From: Clostridia bacterium
GTDB lineage: Bacteria; Bacillota; Clostridia; Christensenellales; CAG-1252
NCBI GenBank assembly: GCA_016296985.1
Contig: JAEDHM010000083.1
Span: 1 to 6,259 of the forward strand
DNA length: 6,259 bases
Direction of reading: 5' to 3'
In this document: piece by piece, positions 1 through 5,670 of the stretch
Layout: each line of letters opens with the position of its first letter
How positions within the stretch are numbered: position 1 is the first letter of the stretch
Made by a program: the position numbers and the translations under genes
The notes under the pieces: generated by a model
Database searches by the model: none
Told to the model about the DNA's origin: nothing
What the model saw: the letters and a program-made list of their open reading frames with translations, nothing else

Positions 1-1475
1 GTTACCGAGGTTATGACGTAGTCATTTGCAAGAAGCTTGAGGTCATCTGCCAAAGTTTCGGGATTGCATGAAAGATAGATTATATGCTCGGGCTTGTGGG
101 ATAGTAAGGCTTTGCATACCCCTTCACCTAAACCCATGCGAGGAGGATCAAGGAAAATGAGAGTATTCTCCTTTGGGGGGAGTTTTGCAAGCTCTTCCCC
201 TACGTCACCTTGGATAAAGGTTAGGTTTTCGCAACCGTTGTTTTTTGCAAGTTCTTTTGCATTTTCAATGGAAGAAGGAACAATTTCAAGTCCGATTACC
301 TCGGGAGAGATATTTGCAAAAAGCGCGGAGGTTACGCCGATTCCGCAAAAAGCGTCTATGATACGACTTGGTTTTACAACCTCGGCCTCTTTTGCTACGG
401 CCTGATAAATTTGTTGCGCAATATCCGTGTTTGTTTGAAAGAAAGAGTCGGGAGCCAAGGAGAATTTTATACCGCAAATTGAGGCGGAAAGTTTTTCCTC
501 GCCGTCAAGGTGATAAAACTCTTTAGAAAAGACCTTATTTGAATACTCAGCGTTTACGTTTTGCCACAAGGAAACAGTCCTAAATTGTCTTGAAAGCATA
601 CTGTAAAGAAGGTCGGCTTTTTCAACTTTCTTTTCCCTTGTTACCAAAGTCAAGGAAAGATTGTCCCCAAAGCACCTTGCTACCGCAAAACGCAAATTGC
701 CCTTTGCATATTTGGGGATATAAACGTCGACGTCGGCAACGACTATCCAATCGCGCAAGCATCTGTAAACCTTTTTATAAAAGTCGCCGTGACGAATACA
801 AGTGGGAATATCCACAACGTTGTGTCCTGTTTCGTCAATAAAGCCTATGTTTACGCCGGATGCGTTGCGATGGAAGGCAAAATGCACCTTGTTGCGCATA
901 TATTTTTCCTTTCCCACGCAAGGATTTACTTCAACGCAAAAATCCTTCAATTTGTTTTGCACAAAATTTCTCTTGATTGAAAGTTGCTCTTGATACTCGA
1001 TATGTAACAAAGAACAACTTCCACACCTGTTGGAAAAACGGCAAGGGGATTTTACCCTTTTGGGACTTGCGGATAAAACCTTGAAAACACGACAGTTGTA
1101 TTCAAACTCTTTATCCCTTATAACGCTGACTTTTTCGCCGTCAATCGCTCCCTTTACGTGATAAGTGTGTCCCTCAAATCGTGCAACACCGTTGAAAAGG
1201 TTGTCATAGCCTTTGATAGAAAGCGCAGGCAATTCCTTTTTAGTCCAATCACCCTTTACGCTTGACGCAGGAGCAAGTTTGCTTTCACCTTTTCCATAAC
1301 CACCTTTTGCGCTGTCTTTTTTAGCGAAATCACTTTTACTCTTTTGGGGATAACTGCTTTTACCCTTTTGAGGATAAGGTTTTTTACCTTCCTTTTTGTC
1401 AAAAGAGGATTTTTCTTTTTTAAAATCCTTTCTCTTTTGTAAACCTTGCTTTTTCTTATAATTATCTCTTTCCAT
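1..1475 (-). CDS. rlmD: 23S rRNA (uracil-5-)-methyltransferase, RlmD/RumA (TrmA) family; 3' end cut by window edge
   Basis: This is an SAM-dependent RNA m5U methyltransferase; family members of this type modify 23S rRNA (U1939 in E. coli, and also U747 for some Firmicutes RlmCD enzymes). The frame stays open for 491 codons from the ATG at 1475 and leaves the window before the stop. Residues 1-80 are a Lys/Ser/Gly-rich tail. A TRAM-like domain lies at about 83-140. Four iron-sulfur cysteines match the RumA pattern: C145, C151, C154 (C-x5-C-G-S-C) and C226. The SAM-binding part has FFQTN (345-349), DAFCGIG (374-380) and GLE (395-397). DPPR is at 443-446, and SCNPETL carries the catalytic Cys470. 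The C-terminal catalytic Glu lies outside the window. The start is the only ATG upstream of the conserved core, but I see no Shine-Dalgarno sequence before it. The Fe-S cysteines favour RlmD/RlmCD over TrmA; the exact target base cannot be read from the sequence. Confidence 0.93.
   Translation of the reverse strand, partial: MERDNYKKKQGLQKRKDFKKEKSSFDKKEGKKPYPQKGKSSYPQKSKSDFAKKDSAKGGYGKGESKLAPASSVKGDWTKKELPALSIKGYDNLFNGVARFEGHTYHVKGAIDGEKVSVIRDKEFEYNCRVFKVLSASPKRVKSPCRFSNRCGSCSLLHIEYQEQLSIKRNFVQNKLKDFCVEVNPCVGKEKYMRNKVHFAFHRNASGVNIGFIDETGHNVVDIPTCIRHGDFYKKVYRCLRDWIVVADVDVYIPKYAKGNLRFAVARCFGDNLSLTLVTREKKVEKADLLYSMLSRQFRTVSLWQNVNAEYSNKVFSKEFYHLDGEEKLSASICGIKFSLAPDSFFQTNTDIAQQIYQAVAKEAEVVKPSRIIDAFCGIGVTSALFANISPEVIGLEIVPSSIENAKELAKNNGCENLTFIQGDVGEELAKLPPKENTLIFLDPPRMGLGEGVCKALLSHKPEHIIYLSCNPETLADDLKLLANDYVITSV
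1333..1377 (-). repeat. 24-base-period tandem duplication in the methyltransferase N-terminal tail
   Basis: Two 21-base units, at 1333-1353 and 1357-1377, match at 19 of 21 positions and are offset by 24 bases, which is eight codons. They encode the near-repeat YPQKGKSS / YPQKSKSD at about residues 34-49 of the methyltransferase. The frame is kept, so this is an in-frame duplication within a low-complexity, probably disordered basic tail. Confidence 0.7.
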
Positions 1476-1519
1476 AATTTTGTTAATCGACTGAATTATA
1501 GTCTTATATTATCCTATTA

Positions 1520-1546
1520 TATAAAAGGGGTCGCGATTGCGACCCC
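1520..1546 (-). terminator. Intrinsic terminator of the EF-G-like gene
   Basis: A perfect 8-bp stem (GGGGTCGC / GCGACCCC, 1527-1546) with a 4-base loop lies 16 bases past the stop of the EF-G-like gene. Read on the minus strand it is followed by TTTTATA. The GC-rich stem plus T-rich tail is a standard Rho-independent terminator, so the EF-G-like transcript probably ends here and the downstream methyltransferase should need its own promoter or read-through. Confidence 0.88.
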
Positions 1547-1562
1547 CGAATTTGAATCGAAA

Positions 1563-3584
1563 TTATTTCTTTGCGTCTTCTTCAGCGCGCTTTTTAGCAT
1601 CTTCGATAATCTTAGCGGAGTTGCTTTGAGGAACTTCTTCATAACGAGCAAATTCTACGGTGAACTTACCACGACCTTGAGTCATAGATCTCAAGTCGGT
1701 AGCGTACTTCAAGATTTCTGCTTGAGGAACTTCAACGTGGATGATTTGCTTGCCGTTTACGCTGTCGGTACCCAAAATTCTGCTACGACGCTTGTTCATA
1801 TCGCCCAATACGTCGCCCAAATAACTTTCGGGAACGGTAACTTTTACGTCCATGATAGGCTCGAGGAATACGGGGGATGCCTTTGCAACACCGTCAGCGT
1901 AAGCGAGTTTTGCAGCGGTGATGAAAGCGATTTCCTTAGAGTCAACGGGGTGATATTTTCCATCGAATACGGTACACTTCAAGTTTACCATAGGATATCC
2001 TGCCAAAACGCCCTTCTTAACTGCTTCTCTCAAACCCTTTTCAACAGCGGGGATAAATTGTCTGGGGATTGCGCCACCAACAACTGCATCAACAAATTCG
2101 AATTCGCCGTCTTCTGCGCCGGGCTCGAAACGAACGTAACAAACACCGAATTGACCTGCGCCACCGGATTGTTTCTTATGCTTTCCTTCTGCTTCTGCGC
2201 TTCTTCTGATGGTTTCCTTGTAGTTTACGCGAGGCTCTTTCAAAACTGCGTCAACGCCGAATTTATTCTTAACTTTCTTGCAAACGATATCAAGTTGTGC
2301 TTCGCCCAAACCGGAAAGGAGCATTTCGTTGGTTTCAACGTTTTTAGCAAGAGTAAAGGTGCAATCTTCTTCGAGGAGCTTGTTGATTCCGGCAAATACT
2401 TTTTCGTCGTCGTCTTGCTTTGCAGCGCATACTGCGAAGGAGATTACGGGAGTGGGGAAGTCAATGTTGTCGAAAACAACAACGCTGTCGCTTGCGCACA
2501 AAGTGTGGTTGGTGTTGGTGTAGGACAATTTTGCAACTGCACCGATATCACCTGCGATCAACTTGTCGATAGGTTCTTGCTTTTTGCCGTTTAAGGTGTA
2601 AAGTGTACCGAACTTTTCGGGACGATCAACACTGCTGTTGGTAACGGTATCACCGGAAGATGCAACACCTTGGAATACCTTGAATACCAAAAGTTTTCCA
2701 ACAAACTTGTCAACAACGCTTTTGAATACTTGAGCAGCGAAAGGCTTGGAAGCATCAGCGCTGGGAGCGGGCAAGAAGTTGATAATATTGTTCATAAGAT
2801 TGGTAACCAATGCGTTATCTTTTGCGGAACCGCCAACTGCGATGATTGCCTTGTCTTCTTGGATAGCAATTTTCAAACCGCCGATAACTTCGTCGTGAGT
2901 GAGTTCTTCACCGTCGAAGTATTTCATCATAAGGTCGTCGTCGGTTTCTGCAGCCAATTCAACGATTTCAAGACGTGCTTCTTCATAAGCGTCTTGATAT
3001 TTTGCGGGGATAGGCATTTCTTGTCCAGCGAGGTTGTATGCTTTTCCGTCCAAAACGTTTACGTAGCCCACAACTTTAAGACCTTCTACAACGGGGATTT
3101 CTGCCATAACTACCTTTTTGTAGCCGGCATCACGAATTGCGTTTACGGTTGCAACGTAGTCAGCATTGTCCTTGTTTACGCCGTTTACGTACAAAATTGC
3201 AGGTCTTTTCTTTTCTGCAACAAGGTCCAAAGCCTTTTCGGTACCAACGGTCAAAGTTCCGCCTGCGCTTGTAACGATTACGGCGCCGTCAGCAACGTGC
3301 ATTGCTGCGATTACTTCGCCTTCGAAATCGAAGAAGCCGGGAGTGTCAAGAACGTTGATTTTGTGGTCTTGCCATTTTGCGTTACCGATACCCAAACCGA
3401 TTGATATTTTACGGTTAATTTCTTCGGGATCATAGTCCATTGTGCTGTTGCCATCGTCAACTCTGCCGAGTCTGTCGATTGCCTTTGCGTTGAACAAAAT
3501 AGCTTCGGCAAGAGAAGTTTTACCTTCACCGCTGTGGCCGATCAATGCTACGTTACGGATTCTGTCTGTTGTTAAGTTACTCAT
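1563..3584 (-). CDS. Elongation factor G-like translational GTPase (EF-G paralogue) with degenerate G3/G4 motifs
   Basis: This 673-residue protein has the full EF-G domain order. The G domain is at about 1-275, domain II at 280-375, domain III at 378-450, domain IV at 452-570 and domain V at 575-650, followed by a charged tail (EDAKKRAEEDAKK). EF-G drives tRNA-mRNA translocation on the ribosome; this EF-G-like branch, common in Clostridia beside a canonical EF-G, has no settled role. The P-loop GHSGEGKTS (16-24) and the G5-type GSA (252-254) are present. G3 reads DTPGFFDF (80-87), with Phe in place of the catalytic His. The NKxD position reads NGVN (134-137). The domain IV tip YHPVDSKEIAF (544-554) is well kept. 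I chose the ATG at 3584 over one 27 codons upstream because GGAGGG sits 10 bases before it and family homology begins there. Automated pipelines may label it fusA. Arg codons are only AGA, CGT and CGC, which suggests high expression. Confidence 0.93.
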   Translation of the reverse strand: MSNLTTDRIRNVALIGHSGEGKTSLAEAILFNAKAIDRLGRVDDGNSTMDYDPEEINRKISIGLGIGNAKWQDHKINVLDTPGFFDFEGEVIAAMHVADGAVIVTSAGGTLTVGTEKALDLVAEKKRPAILYVNGVNKDNADYVATVNAIRDAGYKKVVMAEIPVVEGLKVVGYVNVLDGKAYNLAGQEMPIPAKYQDAYEEARLEIVELAAETDDDLMMKYFDGEELTHDEVIGGLKIAIQEDKAIIAVGGSAKDNALVTNLMNNIINFLPAPSADASKPFAAQVFKSVVDKFVGKLLVFKVFQGVASSGDTVTNSSVDRPEKFGTLYTLNGKKQEPIDKLIAGDIGAVAKLSYTNTNHTLCASDSVVVFDNIDFPTPVISFAVCAAKQDDDEKVFAGINKLLEEDCTFTLAKNVETNEMLLSGLGEAQLDIVCKKVKNKFGVDAVLKEPRVNYKETIRRSAEAEGKHKKQSGGAGQFGVCYVRFEPGAEDGEFEFVDAVVGGAIPRQFIPAVEKGLREAVKKGVLAGYPMVNLKCTVFDGKYHPVDSKEIAFITAAKLAYADGVAKASPVFLEPIMDVKVTVPESYLGDVLGDMNKRRSRILGTDSVNGKQIIHVEVPQAEILKYATDLRSMTQGRGKFTVEFARYEEVPQSNSAKIIEDAKKRAEEDAKK

Positions 3585-3594
3585 TATTTGATTA

Positions 3595-3600
3595 CCCTCC
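3595..3600 (-). promoter_or_regulatory. Ribosome binding site of the EF-G-like gene
   Basis: GGAGGG on the minus strand ends 10 bases before the ATG at 3584. It is a near-perfect Shine-Dalgarno sequence and decides the start: the longer reading from 3665 would place this site inside the coding region. Confidence 0.88.
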
Positions 3601-3641
3601 GGTATAATATCTGATTTTGCGTAACACGCATATAATATATT

Positions 3642-3669
3642 ACTATAACATTTTTTTAAAGACAAGCAA
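3642..3669 (-). promoter_or_regulatory. Probable sigma-A-type promoter of the EF-G-like gene
   Basis: On the minus strand an extended -10 (TGT TATAGT, hexamer at 3642-3647) lies 16 bases from a -35-like TTGCTT (3664-3669). The predicted transcript would start near 3635 and have a leader of about 50 bases carrying the ribosome binding site. The -10 is good, but the -35 matches only TTG of the consensus. A small GCGT-GTT-ACGC hairpin follows in the leader. Confidence 0.5.
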
Positions 3670-3721
3670 TTTCAAACAACTTTTTCCCCATAATACAAAG
3701 TATTTTTTTATATTCTTATAT

Positions 3722-4420
3722 CTATTGACCTTCCAATAAAAATTTTAAAGCGGAAAAAGAATACTCGGTTTTATCCTCTCCCGTGAAAATAAACTCGATT
3801 TCCACAAGGGGATTGCCTCTGATTTTATCAAAAAAGAGGGAAAGATTTTGAATCAAAATATCCCCTCCGTCTAAAATTTTCGCCTGAGGATATTTGTCCT
3901 TAAAAATGCTTTTTGCAAAGGGAAAATGAGTGCAACCAAGCACCACGGTTTTATAGTTTTCCTTGGGTAAATTTTTATCTAAATAACTGAAAATTTCTCT
4001 TGAAGAAAAATCAAAATCAAGTAAAGAGGCAAGGAAAGAAAGAGGGATTATATCCCAATCAACCGCCTTTTTTTCAATAGCTTTCGCCGTTGCGGAAGTG
4101 GAGAAAATCGCTCTTGGTTTTTCCCCTTCAGAAAGGGGCGGTGTTATCCCGAAAACGGGGATTGAAAACTTGGTTTTTACCTCGGATAAACAAGTTACGC
4201 TTGCGGTATTACAAGCCAAAACAACAAGGTCGACACCCTTTGAAATAAGGGTTTTTACACCCTTGGAAACAAGGTCTTTAATCTCCTCGATTTTCTTGTT
4301 TCCGAAAGGGGAATTTTTGTTGTCGCAAAGATAAATATAACTTTGAGAAAAGCCTTCTTTTAAAAGCCTTTCAAGTACCGTCAAACCGCCGATTCCACTG
4401 TCAAAAATTCCGATTTTCAT
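3722..4420 (-). CDS. murI: Glutamate racemase (MurI)
   Basis: MurI interconverts L- and D-glutamate in the cytoplasm and supplies D-Glu for the peptidoglycan stem peptide, without a cofactor. The 232-residue protein starts with the hallmark FDSGIGGLTV (6-15, with Asp7 and Ser8). The two catalytic cysteines lie in LACNTAS (Cys70) and LGCTHFP (Cys163, with His165). The T/S-rich loop STSATAKA (107-114) and GGDILI near 185-190 also fit. It is a little shorter than the usual 260-270 residues, mostly through short loops and a short C terminus. The usual PYG motif reads PFG (38-40), a Tyr-to-Phe change at the substrate-binding position. The gene begins 41 bases after gpr in the same direction, so the two are probably co-transcribed. 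The ATG has no clear Shine-Dalgarno sequence, and no terminator follows the stop. Confidence 0.95.
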   Translation of the reverse strand: MKIGIFDSGIGGLTVLERLLKEGFSQSYIYLCDNKNSPFGNKKIEEIKDLVSKGVKTLISKGVDLVVLACNTASVTCLSEVKTKFSIPVFGITPPLSEGEKPRAIFSTSATAKAIEKKAVDWDIIPLSFLASLLDFDFSSREIFSYLDKNLPKENYKTVVLGCTHFPFAKSIFKDKYPQAKILDGGDILIQNLSLFFDKIRGNPLVEIEFIFTGEDKTEYSFSALKFLLEGQ

Positions 4421-4461
4421 ACATAGTATGATATGCGGAATAGAAAGCGGTTTTTACTACT

Positions 4462-5211
4462 TTACAAAACCGCCTTGCAAATTGCCTTTGACAAAAGTTC
4501 GCCCCCTCGCTTTACCATAAAATCTACCTCCTTTGGCGTTACTACCATATCCCCGTAATGAGGATGGGATTGGGTATAACTCAAAAGAGGCATTCCCATG
4601 GCGATAACGGGTACTCCCAAGGTGGAAAAGTCCACGCTTTTTCTATGGTTTCCAACGCCTGCCCCGGGGGTTATTCCTGCATCGGTAATTTGGATTGTTC
4701 CAAACATATTTTTCGGCACTCGACAAACCAAAGTATCCACTGCAATAACAAGGTCGGGCGCAATCGCTTGCGCCACCCCTTTTATCACGTCGGCGCTTTC
4801 CACCCCGGTCTCGCCGTAAACTGAGGGAAACACCGTTTTTATTCTTTCCCTGCGATGCAGTGAATTAAGCCGTGTCACCGTTTCGTACCCTAGGGAATCC
4901 GCCCTAATTTTCGAGTTGCCAAGCCCTGCGATCAACACTCTTTTTATCTTGGTGTGAAAGCCTTTGATTAGATATCCTAAGGCGTTTGCGGTACTTCGTA
5001 TCGCTTCGGCGGTAAGGGCGGGATTTAGCAAGTTTTCTCTAAACTCAAGGGTAAGATATTTTCCTTCTCCTCTGCCAAAAATTCCTCGCTCCTCTCTTCC
5101 CTTTACTGAAAATTTTCTCAGGGTGAGATTGGGAGAAAGTTCTTTTTCTTCCTCAAATTCTCGCTCTAGACGCTGATAACACTCCATTGCAAGCTCTCTA
5201 AAACAGTCCAT
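4462..5211 (-). CDS. gpr: GPR endopeptidase (spore germination protease), compact form
   Basis: GPR (peptidase family A25) cleaves the small acid-soluble proteins that coat spore DNA when the spore germinates. It is made in the forespore as a zymogen. This 249-residue version shows the family core: GKYLTLEF (50-57), VLIAGLGN (92-99), ADSLGYETV (104-112), GETGVESADVIKG (133-145), DLVIAVDTL (153-161), TIQITDAGITPGAGVGN (172-188), GVPVIAMGMP (199-208) and MVVTPKEVD (222-230). Asp105 and Asp159 sit where the two essential aspartates of Bacillus GPR (Asp127 and Asp193) are expected. Bacillus GPR is about 370 residues. Here the long stretch between the GVPVIA region and the MVTPKEVD region is nearly absent, and the N-terminal propeptide is reduced to a few residues. 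The gene is divergent from rpsT, as in Bacillus, and is followed by murI. It implies an endospore-forming host. I see no clear sigma-G promoter, and there is only a weak GGAAA before the ATG. Confidence 0.92.
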   Translation of the reverse strand: MDCFRELAMECYQRLEREFEEEKELSPNLTLRKFSVKGREERGIFGRGEGKYLTLEFRENLLNPALTAEAIRSTANALGYLIKGFHTKIKRVLIAGLGNSKIRADSLGYETVTRLNSLHRRERIKTVFPSVYGETGVESADVIKGVAQAIAPDLVIAVDTLVCRVPKNMFGTIQITDAGITPGAGVGNHRKSVDFSTLGVPVIAMGMPLLSYTQSHPHYGDMVVTPKEVDFMVKRGGELLSKAICKAVL

Positions 5212-5257
5212 AGGAAAATTATTTCCACGAAATTTGTTAAATATTACATTTAATCAG

Positions 5258-5286
5258 TTGAAATTTTATTTTTTGTGTGTTAGAAT
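5258..5286 (+). promoter_or_regulatory. Strong sigma-A-type promoter of rpsT
   Basis: The -35 TTGAAA (5258-5263) and -10 TAGAAT (5281-5286) are separated by exactly 17 bases. The -10 also has an extended TGT just upstream (5278-5280). Each hexamer differs from consensus at one position. Transcription should start near 5293, giving a leader of about 38 bases before the rpsT start. Confidence 0.85.
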
Positions 5287-5315
5287 ACTTTAGCATTAAA
5301 AAAAAGCAAAACATT

Positions 5316-5321
5316 AAGGAG
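5316..5321 (+). promoter_or_regulatory. Ribosome binding site of rpsT
   Basis: AAGGAG lies 9 bases before the GTG at 5331. This site selects the GTG start rather than the upstream in-frame ATG at 5277, which lies between the -35 and -10 of the promoter and so upstream of the predicted transcript start. Confidence 0.9.
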
Positions 5322-5330
5322 ATATTGAAA

Positions 5331-5597
5331 GTGGCTAATATTAAGTCCCAAAAAAAGCGCGTACTTATCACCGCTGAAGAAAAGAAAAGAAATTCCGCTA
5401 TACGTTCCAGAGTTAGAAACGCTGTTAAAAAGTACATGGCTTTGATCGAAGCTAAAGACATTGCAGGCGCAGAAGCTTTGTTGCCTGAAACCGTAAGCAT
5501 CATCACCAAGGCTAGAAGCAAAGGCGTTTATAAAGACAACACCGTTTCCCGTAAGGTTGCTTCTTTGTACAAGGCTCTCAACACTATTAAGGAATAG
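5331..5597 (+). CDS. rpsT: 30S ribosomal protein S20
   Basis: S20 is a small helical protein that binds 16S rRNA early in assembly of the 30S subunit. Read from the GTG at 5331, the protein is 88 residues, the normal size, and begins with the family signature MANIKSQKKR. It continues with a basic helical stretch (KKRNSAIRSRVRNAVKK, 18-34), then the typical second half with SIITKARSKGVYKDNTVSRK (56-75) and an Ala/Lys-rich end. The GTG start is set by the AAGGAG site and by homology; the longer ATG reading would add 18 non-conserved residues. Its own promoter lies just upstream and a hairpin follows the stop. Divergence from gpr matches the Firmicutes arrangement. Confidence 0.97.
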   Translation: MANIKSQKKRVLITAEEKKRNSAIRSRVRNAVKKYMALIEAKDIAGAEALLPETVSIITKARSKGVYKDNTVSRKVASLYKALNTIKE

Positions 5598-5623
5598 TTT
5601 TTTCCTGCGGTCAAATAGTTCTC

Positions 5624-5670
5624 GGATTAAATCTTATCACCTAGGTGGTAATTTTTAATCCATTTTTATT
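5624..5670 (+). terminator. Hairpin after rpsT; probable terminator or attenuator before the lipid kinase gene
   Basis: A 38-base symmetric hairpin spans 5624-5661. The outer stem GGATTAAA / TTTAATCC is 8 bp. A 2x2 internal mismatch follows, then an inner stem TTATCAC / GTGGTAA with one G-T pair and a CTAG loop. It is followed by ATTTTTATT and then directly by the ATG of the next gene. The position and T-rich tail fit an intrinsic terminator for rpsT. The stem is AT-rich and the T tract is interrupted, so leaky read-through into the kinase gene is plausible. The 3' arm contains AGGTGGT (5643-5649), the only Shine-Dalgarno-like sequence near the kinase start. Confidence 0.7.

Noticed and set aside
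1050..1064. Further copy of the tail repeat (TTTTACCCTTTTGGG) in the methyltransferase core
   Set aside because: It encodes part of the conserved region just before the Fe-S cysteines and lacks the periodic context of the tail repeat. Similar Lys and Arg codons explain the match.
1476..1526. Several TATAAT-like boxes before the methyltransferase gene
   Set aside because: The stretch is very AT-rich and no -35 hexamer lies at acceptable spacing, so a specific promoter cannot be supported.
1446..3404. Long plus-strand open frames (about 380 and 240 codons) antisense to the EF-G-like gene
   Set aside because: Their translations are Cys/Phe/Val-rich without family motifs, and they lie wholly opposite a well-supported gene. 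The biased codon use of that gene avoids antisense stops, which explains the open frames.
3585..3665. A 27-residue N-terminal extension of the EF-G-like protein
   Set aside because: It would span the promoter-leader region and the Shine-Dalgarno sequence at 3595-3600, and family homology starts at the ATG at 3584.
3692..3710. AATAC-AAA-GTATT followed by a T run, as a terminator
   Set aside because: The stem is only 5 AT-rich base pairs, and the T run lies on the plus strand, where no gene runs into it. On the minus strand, where murI ends, no T run follows.
4421..4440. CATACTA on the minus strand before murI as a sigma-F/G -10 element
   Set aside because: There is no matching -35 at the right spacing, and transcription would begin at or after the murI ATG.
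5277..5330. ATG start for S20 at 5277
   Set aside because: It overlaps the promoter -10, lies upstream of the predicted transcript start and adds non-conserved residues. The GTG at 5331 has a proper ribosome binding site and gives the standard S20 N terminus.
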